In this document: positions 21,427-30,494 of the stretch, in pieces | Numbering within the stretch: position 1 is the first letter of the stretch | How the letters are laid out: each line of letters opens with the position of its first letter | Assembly (NCBI RefSeq): GCF_013255915.1 | Contig: NZ_CP053896.1 | Coordinates: 62,001 to 126,000, forward strand | Length of the DNA stretch: 64,000 nt | Source of the DNA: Providencia rettgeri | GTDB lineage: Bacteria; Pseudomonadota; Gammaproteobacteria; Enterobacterales; Enterobacteriaceae | Reading direction: 5' to 3' | Notes under the pieces: model-generated | The model's database searches: none | The model's input: only the letters and a program-made list of their open reading frames with translations | What the model was told of the DNA's origin: nothing | Made by a program: the position numbers and the translations under genes

Positions 21427-21687
21427 TTTCCTCTCCCGAATAAAATTTGCCTATAGTAGAGATAAAATGTCTCTTATCAGTACAACCTCTAACGACCAAG
21501 CAGGACATCGCTGCTTATTTAAAGCATATATCCTTTCGTAATACCACGCTAGCCAAAGTGGTATTGATAATACGCTTTTTCAGAGTTTCGTATATAGGCG
21601 TAGGCATACCGTATAATTTAACGACTTTAGTGAACATCTACCAGTAACATTTTAAAACGCCAGTAAAAATTCAGCTTTTTCTTCGTT

Positions 21688-22776
21688 TTATGACATACAG
21701 GATGATATTGCCGCAATGACAGTCTGCGTATCAACATCTGAACGCATTTCCGAATGGCCGATAGTGGTAGGCAAAATTAAATGCAGTTTTCCACCCATCA
21801 CTTTTTTATCTCGCATCATATGTGGGAGATAATCATCGGGCTTCATTTGTGAAGGGCCTTTGACGGGAAGTGATGCACGCTCTAAAAGTGTGACCACCCG
21901 CTGAGTTTGTTCAGGAGTAAATTGACCAAGTAATTCTGCTGTTTTTGCTGCCATAACCATGCCAGCCGCGACAGCTTCACCATGTAACCAGACGCCATAG
22001 CCCATATGCGCTTCGATAGCATGACCAAAGGTATGGCCTAAGTTCAATAATGCGCGTAACCCACTGGTTTCTTTTTCATCCGCTGCAACCACTTGTGCTT
22101 TTAGTTCACAACAACGGCGAATACAGTAAGCCATCGCTTGGTCATCAAGAGAGACGAGGGCATCAATATTCTCTTCTAGCCAGCTAAAAAACTCACTATC
22201 GAGGATAATGCCATATTTAATGACTTCTGCTAAGCCGGAGGCAAGTTCTCTTGGTGGGAGAGTTTTTAAGCAGTTGAGATCAACCACAACAGAAGCGGGC
22301 TGATAAAATGCGCCGATCATATTTTTCCCTAGTGGGTGATTGACGGCGGTTTTACCACCGACAGAAGAGTCCACTTGAGATAATAAGGTCGTAGGTACTT
22401 GAATAAAACGTACTCCACGCTGATAGCTTGCTGCTGCGAAACCTGTTAGGTCACCAATGACGCCCCCACCAAGAGCGATGAGGGTGGTGTCACGGTTATG
22501 GTGTTTTTCAAGTAATGCGGTAAATACATCATTCATAATGAATAATGATTTGTATTGTTCACCATCCGGTAGAATGATGGTATCAACTTTTACGCCTGAA
22601 GTTTCAAGGGCATTCTTTATCTTATCGAGATAAATAGGGGCAAGAGTTTCATTTGTCACGATCATTGCTCGTTGACCCGCAGTTAATGGCTCAAATGCCC
22701 CCGTTTGTTGATATAAGCCGGGTGCAATATTGATTGGATAACTACGTTCGCCTAGAGTGACGGTGACTTTTTCCAT
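21688..22776 (-). CDS. aroB: 3-dehydroquinate synthase
   Basis: Second step of the shikimate pathway: converts DAHP to 3-dehydroquinate using NAD and zinc. The 362 residues match the family length. Visible are the NAD-binding [15 protein letters not shown] and [18 protein letters not shown], and the zinc ligands Glu in [11 protein letters not shown] and His in [12 protein letters not shown] and [12 protein letters not shown]. It follows aroK by 45 bp and is almost certainly cotranscribed with it. Confidence 0.97.
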   Translation of the reverse strand: MEKVTVTLGERSYPINIAPGLYQQTGAFEPLTAGQRAMIVTNETLAPIYLDKIKNALETSGVKVDTIILPDGEQYKSLFIMNDVFTALLEKHHNRDTTLIALGGGVIGDLTGFAAASYQRGVRFIQVPTTLLSQVDSSVGGKTAVNHPLGKNMIGAFYQPASVVVDLNCLKTLPPRELASGLAEVIKYGIILDSEFFSWLEENIDALVSLDDQAMAYCIRRCCELKAQVVAADEKETSGLRALLNLGHTFGHAIEAHMGYGVWLHGEAVAAGMVMAAKTAELLGQFTPEQTQRVVTLLERASLPVKGPSQMKPDDYLPHMMRDKKVMGGKLHLILPTTIGHSEMRSDVDTQTVIAAISSCMS

Positions 22777-22821
22777 CTTGCTTTACCTTGAGTTCATTTT
22801 TGAAAATAACACCATGAACAA

Positions 22822-23343
22822 TTAGTTTTTTTCTAATAGTTCAATGATTTGGTTGGCAACAACTTTTGCACTTTGCTCATCAGTATGAATGGTAATATCA
22901 GCAATTTCTTCATACATAGGATTACGTTCGTCAGCCAGTTTCTCAAGAACCTCACGTGCGGGTTCGTCAACTTGTAGCAGTGGACGTTTTTTGTCACGTT
23001 GTGTACGAGATAATTGTTTCTCAATGGTGGTCTCAAGATAAACAACGACACCGCGAGCGGATAGGCGATTACGGGTCTCTTTAGACTTAACAGAGCCACC
23101 ACCTGTTGCTAATACAATGCCTTGTTTCTCTGTAAGCTCATTGATGATTTTTTCTTCGCGATCGCGAAAGCCTTCTTCACCTTCAAGGTCGAATACCCAG
23201 CCTACATCTGCGCCAGTGCGTTTTTCTATCTCGTGATCAGAGTCGAAAAACTCCATATTAAGCTGTTGAGCCAACTGACGGCCAATAGTACTTTTGCCAG
23301 CACCCATTGGTCCAACCAGAAAGATATTGCGTTTCTCTGCCAT
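22822..23343 (-). CDS. aroK: Shikimate kinase I
   Basis: Phosphorylates shikimate at the 3-hydroxyl. It has 173 residues, the same as E. coli AroK. The P-loop [15 protein letters not shown] is at 11-25, the shikimate-binding Asp in FFDSDHEIE near 34, the Walker-B-like GGGSV near 81, and the lid Arg in RDKKRPLL near 116-123. It heads the aroK-aroB pair. Upstream is a 507-bp gap separating it from the hof operon, which presumably contains its promoter. Confidence 0.97.
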   Translation of the reverse strand: MAEKRNIFLVGPMGAGKSTIGRQLAQQLNMEFFDSDHEIEKRTGADVGWVFDLEGEEGFRDREEKIINELTEKQGIVLATGGGSVKSKETRNRLSARGVVVYLETTIEKQLSRTQRDKKRPLLQVDEPAREVLEKLADERNPMYEEIADITIHTDEQSAKVVANQIIELLEKN

Positions 23344-23850
23344 GTTTTTTGGTATTACTACGATTATTCGTTAATGATTACCCGCCCCGCCAATCAGATT
23401 AGCGGCGGGACCTAAACTGAAACCTCATAAGTGATGATGTGAGATCAGATAAGAAAATTATCTCAATACATCAACCTGAATTGCAACTATATAAATATGG
23501 CACTAAGCAAGCAAAGTGCCATATTTAAAATTACAGGTTTCGATACTTGAGCCGTCTATGTTGTCTAATGCCTTGTTTATCATGCTTTTTAACAGTTTCT
23601 AGCTATTGGTATCAGCAAGTTATTTCTGTTAAGAATAGAGCAACATTAATTGTGGCTGTTTTATAAGCGACTGACAGCTTGTTCTTTAATCTACGGATAG
23701 TTAGAACACTCAATGGATAACCTTGTATGCTAAAACGACGCCAGCGTCAAATTTATCCGGTAGGTTTATGCCATAAAAAATATTTTTTTTTGTCATCTTT
23801 GACTTATTGTGTATTCAACTATTTGAAGTATATGCGTTATTTTTTCCATG
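23344..23850. other. Gap between hofQ and aroK
   Basis: 507 bp without a credible gene. It holds one strong hairpin (23493-23526) after the hof operon and, closer to aroK, the presumed aroK promoter. Nothing else is recognised. The stretch near 23770-23830 is very AT-rich. Confidence 0.55.
23493..23526 (-). terminator. Hairpin, probable terminator of the hof operon
   Basis: AAATATGGCAC and GTGCCATATTT form a perfect 11-bp stem with a 12-nt loop. It is T-rich at its minus-strand 3' side. It is more than 320 bp past the hofQ stop, so some other role is possible. Confidence 0.5.
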
Positions 23851-24915
23851 TTAAATATTGATAAGTTTTGGTGTTATAAAAACAATAAGGACACGCTTAT
23901 CTGTATGCTCTGCCGTATTTGTGAATAATGTACCTAGAAAAGGGATATGAGATAAAAAGGGTAAGCCCATCTCTGTTTTTTCTTGTTTTTGCTGAAAAAT
24001 TCCCCCAAGGATAAGGGTTTCATTATTTTTGATGGTTACGTTAGTTGCGATTTCTTGTTTATTGATGGCTAAGTGATGATGTTGGCTGCTAGTGAGTGCA
24101 GTATCGGGTGAGTTATGACTAATTTTAAGGTTTAACTCAATTTTTTCATCACGCACAATCGAGGGGGTAACATCCATACCCAGAACGGCATCTTTAAATT
24201 GTACGTGTGTTTTCTTGTCATTACTGGTGACATAGGGGATCTCTGTACCTTGCTGAATACTTGCAGGTTGTTGATGCGAAGCAACTAAACGAGGACTCGC
24301 AATAATAGAAAGCAGATTTTCTTTTTCTAATGCTTTCAGTTTCATTTCAAGTAAACCATCACCAAGACTAAGAACATTGAAGGCAAATTGTCCTGATATT
24401 GAAGAGTAACGATTGTAGCGATATAAGTGATTAGCGTTTAGATTTCCACCTGCCATCATTCCCCATTCTAAGCCCAACTCCTGTAATGCAGTTCGGCTGC
24501 TACTAATGATATGTGCAGTGATCTGTACTTGTTTATTTGGCTTATCTTGATGTTTTATCCATTCATCAATCAGTGCTAATCGATCTGGATCCTCTTTAAT
24601 AATGAGGCTGTTTGTCGTGATATCGTGATGGATAGAGGCATTTTTTGATAATAACGAAGTATCTGGATGTTCTAATAGATGACGAACCTCTTGGACATTG
24701 GTTGAGATTAATTTAAATATCTTTTGGGTTAATGATGTTTTACTTGGCGTTACCTGCGCTACTGCTGTTTCCGGGGTAGGCTGGTTTTCTGTTACTAAGG
24801 GAGGTATCAGTGGTGCAAAGGGATCTCTAACCTCTTCGGCAGAGATTAAAAATGAAGATAAAAAGAAGAGTCCCCCAGCAATCAGCATGAGGATGTTAGT
24901 TCGTGAGCTATTCAT
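23851..24915 (-). CDS. hofQ: Secretin HofQ, N0 domain missing, apparent HofP-like N-terminus
   Basis: An outer-membrane secretin of the PilQ/HofQ type, used for DNA uptake as a nutrient in E. coli. The 354 residues contain a signal peptide (about 1-26), then a short stretch EEVRDPFAP resembling the N-terminal motif of HofP/PilP, a Pro/Thr-rich linker, an N1-like domain (about 65-130), and the secretin core with IIASPRLVASHQQPASIQQG and a C-terminus ending VLIVFITPKL. E. coli HofQ is 412 residues and has an N0 domain absent here. There is no separate hofP. The start at 24915 (ribosome-binding AAGGATG) is preferred over 24927; it overlaps hofO by 8 bp. Confidence 0.82.
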   Translation of the reverse strand: MNSSRTNILMLIAGGLFFLSSFLISAEEVRDPFAPLIPPLVTENQPTPETAVAQVTPSKTSLTQKIFKLISTNVQEVRHLLEHPDTSLLSKNASIHHDITTNSLIIKEDPDRLALIDEWIKHQDKPNKQVQITAHIISSSRTALQELGLEWGMMAGGNLNANHLYRYNRYSSISGQFAFNVLSLGDGLLEMKLKALEKENLLSIIASPRLVASHQQPASIQQGTEIPYVTSNDKKTHVQFKDAVLGMDVTPSIVRDEKIELNLKISHNSPDTALTSSQHHHLAINKQEIATNVTIKNNETLILGGIFQQKQEKTEMGLPFLSHIPFLGTLFTNTAEHTDKRVLIVFITPKLINI

Positions 24916-25456
24916 TGCGGTTTTCATCCTTGATAGCGAGAGTGTCGTTGAACAATGAAAATGAGATGGAGGTGATGATAATTCCTTGTTTTAAATATAT
25001 TTTTATGTCATGAAAATGCCATCTCTGGGTTTGAGGAAGGGTAAGAAGCTGTTCTATAACGTGATAAATAGGAATGAAGTGACCTTGGAACTCCATAAAA
25101 TAGGTATTGGTATCTGTTGGTTGCAATTGATTAAGTGTCACAGATGAATGTGAGAGCAAGGTATTTAACTGTGTCAGTAATTCAAGAGGCGCTTCTTTAA
25201 TATCAACGGATTGCTTTAGTGATTGAGCTTGTTTTTCAAGTTGTTGTAACGAAGGTGAGTGATAGAGAGCTTTCTTTTCTCTTGTAATTGCTTCAATTAA
25301 ATTCAGGTTCTCAATGGTTAATTCCATGATCTGATTTTGATTTTTTTTCCAGTATAAAAAATACCCCGCAGTGATACAAAGCACAATGAAGAACCAAACA
25401 GGTAGGGTTTGTTGCCAAAATGGGCGATACCAAAAAGAATGTATGGACTCATTCAT
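24908..25456 (-). CDS. hofO: PilO-like protein HofO
   Basis: A 182-residue protein with one membrane helix (about 15-34), a coiled-coil segment (about 36-85) and a C-terminal alpha/beta domain, the plan of the PilO group that forms the inner-membrane alignment complex of type IV pili. Assignment rests mainly on position between the HofN-like and HofQ genes; sequence in this family is poorly conserved. It overlaps hofN by 8 bp and hofQ by 8 bp, so the operon is tightly coupled. Confidence 0.75.
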   Translation of the reverse strand: MNESIHSFWYRPFWQQTLPVWFFIVLCITAGYFLYWKKNQNQIMELTIENLNLIEAITREKKALYHSPSLQQLEKQAQSLKQSVDIKEAPLELLTQLNTLLSHSSVTLNQLQPTDTNTYFMEFQGHFIPIYHVIEQLLTLPQTQRWHFHDIKIYLKQGIIITSISFSLFNDTLAIKDENRNE

Positions 25457-25994
25457 CGAGCACTCCTTGATATTTGGCTGTGAGGTGTAAACGGTTTAAT
25501 TGATTCACTCGGCTGATTTTTTTCAATTGAATATCACTCAAACCTGGGTGATTTTTAAGTTGTAAGCCAAGCGAATTGATATCTTGAAAATCATAACTGT
25601 TAGCTTTGATCTCTATTTTGTTATTCATTAACTGTAGATTTGTTAGCCAACTTTTGGGTGGAGTTAGAGTTGGAAGGTTTTGTAGTAACTTAAGTAAAAA
25701 TTGGTTATTTACTATGATGCTATCTATCTTTCTTTTTTTGCTCATTAAGCTATTAATCTGTGTTTGTTGAGTCGCGATTTGCAATACTAATTGTTGTATC
25801 TGTTCATATTGTAGTTGGTTATTGTGCTTTCTATTTTTTAGGTCTTTCATTTCAATTTGTTGAAAAATAAATAAAAAAACACACGCTATAATCACTGAGC
25901 AGCAAACCACAGAACAAAAGAGTAAAAACTCTCGTATCTTCTTTTTCATTTGCTGTTGGCGCCAAGGGAGAAAGTTAACTTGGTATATTTCCAT
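25449..25994 (-). CDS. hofN: PilN-like protein HofN
   Basis: A 181-residue protein starting with the short PilN-type motif YQVNFLPWRQQQ, which in homologues binds PilM. It is followed by a membrane helix (about 23-45), a coiled coil (about 47-85) and a small C-terminal domain. ATG 25994 is used; a preceding TTG codon is in frame, and hofM ends just before it. It acts with HofM and HofO as an inner-membrane assembly for DNA uptake or a pilus-like structure. Confidence 0.8.
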   Translation of the reverse strand: MEIYQVNFLPWRQQQMKKKIREFLLFCSVVCCSVIIACVFLFIFQQIEMKDLKNRKHNNQLQYEQIQQLVLQIATQQTQINSLMSKKRKIDSIIVNNQFLLKLLQNLPTLTPPKSWLTNLQLMNNKIEIKANSYDFQDINSLGLQLKNHPGLSDIQLKKISRVNQLNRLHLTAKYQGVLDE

Positions 25995-25997
25995 CAA

Positions 25998-26828
25998 TTA
26001 AATATCTCCATGACGTAAAGCAAGACCGGCAGCAATCACAAAATCCCCCAGTAACTGTGGTAATTTAATATTATGCTGTTGAAAAGCTTGGCGTAATTCC
26101 CAGTGGTGAGCTACCTCATCAGTACGAGAAATCTGTTCATGATCTGTAATGAGGTAAATAGGTGAGGCTTTTTCTTGATCAATAAAGGGCAGCAAGTGGG
26201 AAAGTGTCGGTATATCGGTATCTTGTAAATGGTTATAATTAGCTGGTTGGCTAATTGGCCCTGACCAAAGCCATTCACCTTGTCGATAATGAATAACCCA
26301 GCATTCATCGGGTAAACCCGCGTTTCTTGCCACATAACGTAAAGCTATGGGGGCGACATCAATAGCAAGCAGATTGAACCCGCTTTCTGTAAATAGATTT
26401 TGCCAAAAAGTAATATCTGACTGGCGGGCCCCATTAAAATAAACCTGTTGTTTGATGACGCGATAGTCGATAACCAGCTCTTGGGCGTGCATAGAAAAAC
26501 GTTTTTCAGCTTGAGATTGTAAATACCACCCTAATTCTGGTTGTGGCAATTTGATTTCACTGGGTAATGAAATTTGTTGTTTTATTGTACGGACAGCGGG
26601 TAATGCGAAGGATACGGAACACTTTTTAGGTAATTTCTGACGCCATTGTAATAAAATATTCAGTAAAATTTGATATTGTTCATGGCTAGAATTATCAGTT
26701 AGCTCGAATGGTAATTGTTGTTGCCAACATTCACATAAATGCCAGTATTGTCTGCGCCGCTTTGCAGCGACTAGCTGTATTCTATCTCGATAGAGGTCGA
26801 TCCCAATGTTCCATTTTGATGTATACAT
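25998..26828 (-). CDS. hofM: PilM-like protein HofM
   Basis: A 276-residue cytoplasmic actin-like protein of the PilM group, first gene of the hof operon. It begins WNIGIDLYRDRIQLVAAKR, the PilM phosphate-1 region, and has the FALPA segment near 85 typical of the family. ATG 26828 is chosen over a start 24 bp upstream because AAGGAAA is well placed before it. It is divergent from mrcA, the same arrangement as in E. coli. The role in DNA utilisation is inferred from the E. coli genes. Confidence 0.83.
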   Translation of the reverse strand: MYTSKWNIGIDLYRDRIQLVAAKRRRQYWHLCECWQQQLPFELTDNSSHEQYQILLNILLQWRQKLPKKCSVSFALPAVRTIKQQISLPSEIKLPQPELGWYLQSQAEKRFSMHAQELVIDYRVIKQQVYFNGARQSDITFWQNLFTESGFNLLAIDVAPIALRYVARNAGLPDECWVIHYRQGEWLWSGPISQPANYNHLQDTDIPTLSHLLPFIDQEKASPIYLITDHEQISRTDEVAHHWELRQAFQQHNIKLPQLLGDFVIAAGLALRHGDI

Positions 26829-26944
26829 AGTTAATTTCCTTATCATTAACAAATAAATTACGATTTCTATTGTGCTGTATAAGCTTTATACTGTGTGTTA
26901 GTGATATCTAAACCCTCTTGTTAGCCGAGCATGGGAATTTTCCG

Positions 26945-29461
26945 GTGAAGTTCGTAAAATATTTTTTTATTCTTGTTTTCTGTTGCATTTTTTTGGGAAC
27001 CGCCTCGATTTATGGCATGTATAAATATGTGGAAGGTGAGTTACCTGATGTAGCAACAATGAAAGACATTCGTCTGCAAATTCCAATGCAGGTATACAGT
27101 GCGGATAACGAATTGATTGCCCAATATGGGGAAAAGCGTCGTATTCCTTTACCTCTGGCAGAAATTCCTCCTTTAATGATCAAAGCGTTTATCGCCACTG
27201 AAGATAGCCGTTTTTATGAGCACCATGGGATTGACCCTATTGGTATTTTCCGTGCGGTTACCGTAATGGCGTCTTCTGGCCATGCATCTCAAGGGGCCAG
27301 TACAATCACTCAGCAGCTCGCGAGAAATTTTTATTTAAGCCCTGAAAAAACCCTGATGCGTAAAGCTAAAGAGGCATTTTTGGCTATTCGCATTGAGCAG
27401 CTTTTTACTAAAGATGAAATTATGGAGTTGTACCTGAATAAAATTTATTTAGGTAACCGTGCTTATGGCGTCGGAGCAGCTGCGTACGTTTATTTTGGTA
27501 AGACAGTGGATGAGTTGACGCTTAGTGAAATTGCGATGATTGCAGGTTTACCAAAAGCACCTTCTACATTTAACCCTCTGTACTCTTATGACCGTGCGGT
27601 AAGTCGTCGTAATGTGGTTCTTTCTCGCATGTTTGAGGAGAAATACATTACTCAAGACCAGTATGAACAAGCAAAAAATGAAAAAATAGTTGCTTCGTAT
27701 CATGCGCCGAAAATTGATTTTTCTGCGCCGTATTTAGCCGAAATGGCGCGTCAAACCTTGTTTGATAAATATGGTGAAGATGCGTATACCGATGGGTATA
27801 AAGTCTACACTACGGTGATCCGTAAAGATCAGGAAGCTGCAACAACCGCAGTCCGTAATAATTTGATCGACTACGATACTCGCCATGGTTATCGCGGCCC
27901 TGCCGAGGTTTTATGGAAACAGAATGAAACGGCTTGGACAGCAGAGCAGATTGTCGAAAAATTGAAAAAAATGCCAGTTTATGGGCCTTTAATGCCTGCT
28001 GTTGTGACATCTGCAACAGCTTCAGAAGCGCAAGTGATGTTAGCTGATGGTTCGCAAATTCCTATTACAATGACCGGTGTGCGTTGGGCGCGTAAATTTA
28101 TTTCAGATACTCAACAAGGTGCCGCGCCAAGAGCTGTAAATGCAGTCATGCAAGTGGGTGAGCAAATTTGGGTTCGAAAAGTTAAAGATAACTGGTGGTT
28201 AGGGCAAGTACCTGATGCGAATGCGGCATTTGTTGCTTTAAATCCAAATGATGGGGCGATTATTGCGCTAGTTGGTGGGTTTGACTTCAATATGAGTGAG
28301 TTTAACCGAGTCACCCAATCATTACGCCAAGTTGGTTCGAATATTAAACCTTTCCTATATACAGCGGCAATGGATAAAGGCCTAACATTATCATCATTAC
28401 TTAATGATGTACCAATTAGCCGTTGGGATGCAGGTGCAGGTTCTGATTGGCGTCCTAAGAATTCACCGCCTCGCTATGATGGGCCTATTCGTTTACGTCA
28501 AGGTTTAGGCCAATCAAAAAACGTTGTGATGGTTCGTGCGATGAGAGCCATGGGGGTGGATTATGCGGCTGATTATCTGACTCGCTTTGGTTTTCCAGCG
28601 GAAAATATTAACCGTACTGAAGCATTAGCGTTAGGTGCTCCATCATTTACACCAATGCAAATGGTTCGTGGATATGCAGTCATGTCCAATGGTGGGTATT
28701 TGATTGACCCATACTACATTTCGAAGATCGAAAATCATAATGATGAGGTTATTTTCGAAGCCAACCCTAAAATAGCATGCCCTGATTGCACGAATATTCC
28801 GGTAATTTATGGTGATACGGAACGCACTATTGTGAGCAAAGGTATTGATGATGAGTCTACCGAAGAAGTGACACAATCAGGCGATAATACCGTCATAAAA
28901 GAGCCAACAATGGAATTAACGACGGCAGCTAACTTAGACGGGAACTCTGGTGACCAATATGCACCTCATGTAATTAATACCCCACTTGCATTCTTAATTA
29001 GGGATGCGATGATGACCAATATTTATGGCGAGCCTGGTTGGTCAGGTACAGGTTGGCGTGCAGCGAGAGACTTAGGTGGTCGCCGTGATATTGGTGGGAA
29101 AACAGGGACAACTAACAGCTCTAAGGATGCTTGGTTCTCTGGCTATGGCCCAGATGTTGTTGCTTCTGCATGGATTGGTTTCGATGATAATAGGCGAACA
29201 TTAGGTCGTGGTGAAGCAGGGGCCAAAAGTGCACAACCCATGTGGAACGACTTTATGAAGTCTATTTTGGCAGGGGTACCAGTGAAAACAATGAAACCGC
29301 CTAAAGGTGTTATTTCGGTCTCCATTGATAGCAGAACAGGTAAATTAGGTTCCTCCCGCCGTGAGTATTTTATTGAAGGAACTGAACCGAAAGAACATGC
29401 GGTACAAGAGGTAGGTACGACAATTTCTACGGAAGGCGGGGCCAGCCAAGAGCTATTTTAA
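26945..29461 (+). CDS. mrcA: Penicillin-binding protein 1A
   Basis: Bifunctional peptidoglycan synthase: glycosyltransferase plus transpeptidase. The 838 residues are near the E. coli 850. A GTG start at 26945 aligns with E. coli MKFVKYF. It has one membrane helix (about 5-25), a GT51 domain with catalytic Glu in ATEDSRFYEHHG and SQGASTITQQLARNF, an OB-like insert, and a transpeptidase with the active Ser in GSNIKPFLYT, the SxN motif near GQSKNVV and KTGTTNSSKD. It is divergent from hofM across 116 bp and ends with a clear terminator. Confidence 0.96.
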   Translation: MKFVKYFFILVFCCIFLGTASIYGMYKYVEGELPDVATMKDIRLQIPMQVYSADNELIAQYGEKRRIPLPLAEIPPLMIKAFIATEDSRFYEHHGIDPIGIFRAVTVMASSGHASQGASTITQQLARNFYLSPEKTLMRKAKEAFLAIRIEQLFTKDEIMELYLNKIYLGNRAYGVGAAAYVYFGKTVDELTLSEIAMIAGLPKAPSTFNPLYSYDRAVSRRNVVLSRMFEEKYITQDQYEQAKNEKIVASYHAPKIDFSAPYLAEMARQTLFDKYGEDAYTDGYKVYTTVIRKDQEAATTAVRNNLIDYDTRHGYRGPAEVLWKQNETAWTAEQIVEKLKKMPVYGPLMPAVVTSATASEAQVMLADGSQIPITMTGVRWARKFISDTQQGAAPRAVNAVMQVGEQIWVRKVKDNWWLGQVPDANAAFVALNPNDGAIIALVGGFDFNMSEFNRVTQSLRQVGSNIKPFLYTAAMDKGLTLSSLLNDVPISRWDAGAGSDWRPKNSPPRYDGPIRLRQGLGQSKNVVMVRAMRAMGVDYAADYLTRFGFPAENINRTEALALGAPSFTPMQMVRGYAVMSNGGYLIDPYYISKIENHNDEVIFEANPKIACPDCTNIPVIYGDTERTIVSKGIDDESTEEVTQSGDNTVIKEPTMELTTAANLDGNSGDQYAPHVINTPLAFLIRDAMMTNIYGEPGWSGTGWRAARDLGGRRDIGGKTGTTNSSKDAWFSGYGPDVVASAWIGFDDNRRTLGRGEAGAKSAQPMWNDFMKSILAGVPVKTMKPPKGVISVSIDSRTGKLGSSRREYFIEGTEPKEHAVQEVGTTISTEGGASQELF

Positions 29462-29491
29462 AATTATTGTTGGTTAAATTCCTATAATTAG

Positions 29492-29526
29492 CACCCCATT
29501 GTTGGTTTAAAACATGGGGTGTTTTC
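29492..29526 (+). terminator. Terminator of mrcA
   Basis: CACCCCAT and ATGGGGTG form an 8-bp stem with a 14-nt loop, followed by TTTTCT, 30 bp past the mrcA stop. Confidence 0.8.
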
Positions 29527-29617
29527 TATAGAGACGTTTAATATATCAGTAGGTTATATACCTATGTTAATGATTAGTTATGGAAATAACATACAGCAGA
29601 TGTAATGTTAAGTGTTA

Positions 29618-30169
29618 TTACTTAACACTTTTTAGGTAACGTTCTAGATAGAAAAGTGCGCTAATATTCCGAGCTTCGTTGAAATCAGGGTGTTCCAGTA
29701 ATTCCATCATTCGAGATATTGGCCATAGCTCTTGTTGTAGGGGTTCAGGCTCATCTCCTTTGAGTTTTTCCCTGTATAAGTCTTGAGCGATAAGAATATT
29801 CATTTTACTTGAAAAGTATGATGGCGACATCGTCAGTTTGGCGAGCTGAACCATGTGATTAGCGCCATAACCAATTTCTTCTTTGAGTTCACGCTGGGCT
29901 GCTTCAATGGCAATTTCACCGGGGTCGATAGCACCTTTGGGAAAGCCTAATTCATAGCTTTCAATCCCGACAGCGTATTCGCGAATGAGGATGAGGTTAT
30001 CACCCATGATAGGAACAATAAGAACCGCTTCGCGTTTTGCGGGCCGCATTCTTTCATAGACTCGTTTTTCACCATTACTAAATTCGAGGTCAACTGATTG
30101 AATGCTGAATAATTTTGATTGAGCAACATCTTGAATATTCAAGATTTTAGGTTTTTTTAACTCTGTCAT
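29618..30169 (-). CDS. nudE: ADP compounds hydrolase NudE
   Basis: A Nudix hydrolase that cleaves ADP-ribose, Ap3A and NADH. The 183 residues include the Nudix box GFPKGAIDPGE followed by AAQRELKEEIGYG (about 86-110) and the preceding REYAVGIESYELGF. ATG 30169 matches the E. coli start and has GGAAA upstream; an in-frame ATG 51 bp earlier is rejected. It is divergent from igaA across 325 bp, as in E. coli. Confidence 0.94.
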   Translation of the reverse strand: MTELKKPKILNIQDVAQSKLFSIQSVDLEFSNGEKRVYERMRPAKREAVLIVPIMGDNLILIREYAVGIESYELGFPKGAIDPGEIAIEAAQRELKEEIGYGANHMVQLAKLTMSPSYFSSKMNILIAQDLYREKLKGDEPEPLQQELWPISRMMELLEHPDFNEARNISALFYLERYLKSVK

Positions 30170-30494
30170 AACGATTTCCGAACAGGATGAGTGAAATCTA
30201 TTGCTAAAAGCATATTTCATTGATTTACGAGACGCGTTTTACCTAGCACTGCCCGTATTTTGAAATCATCATACAACTATGACCTATATCAAAATAAAAT
30301 GATAGATATTATCGAGTAGATAAAATGCTGTTAGTATAATTGACTCAAACAAATAATACGGGTAAACAAATAAAACATTTTTTACAAGGTGTTGTAATTT
30401 AAAATAAAAACTACAAATAGAATAGGAATCGGCTTATTTTTAGGAAGTGTGAGGGCTGATATGCTTTTCTTATTCATTTTTCATTGGGGAAACA
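30170..30494. other. Divergent promoter region nudE/igaA
   Basis: 325 bp, AT-rich, with no gene. It should hold the promoters of nudE (leftward) and igaA (rightward). GGGGAAA before 30495 is the igaA ribosome-binding site. No regulator site was recognised. Confidence 0.5.
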
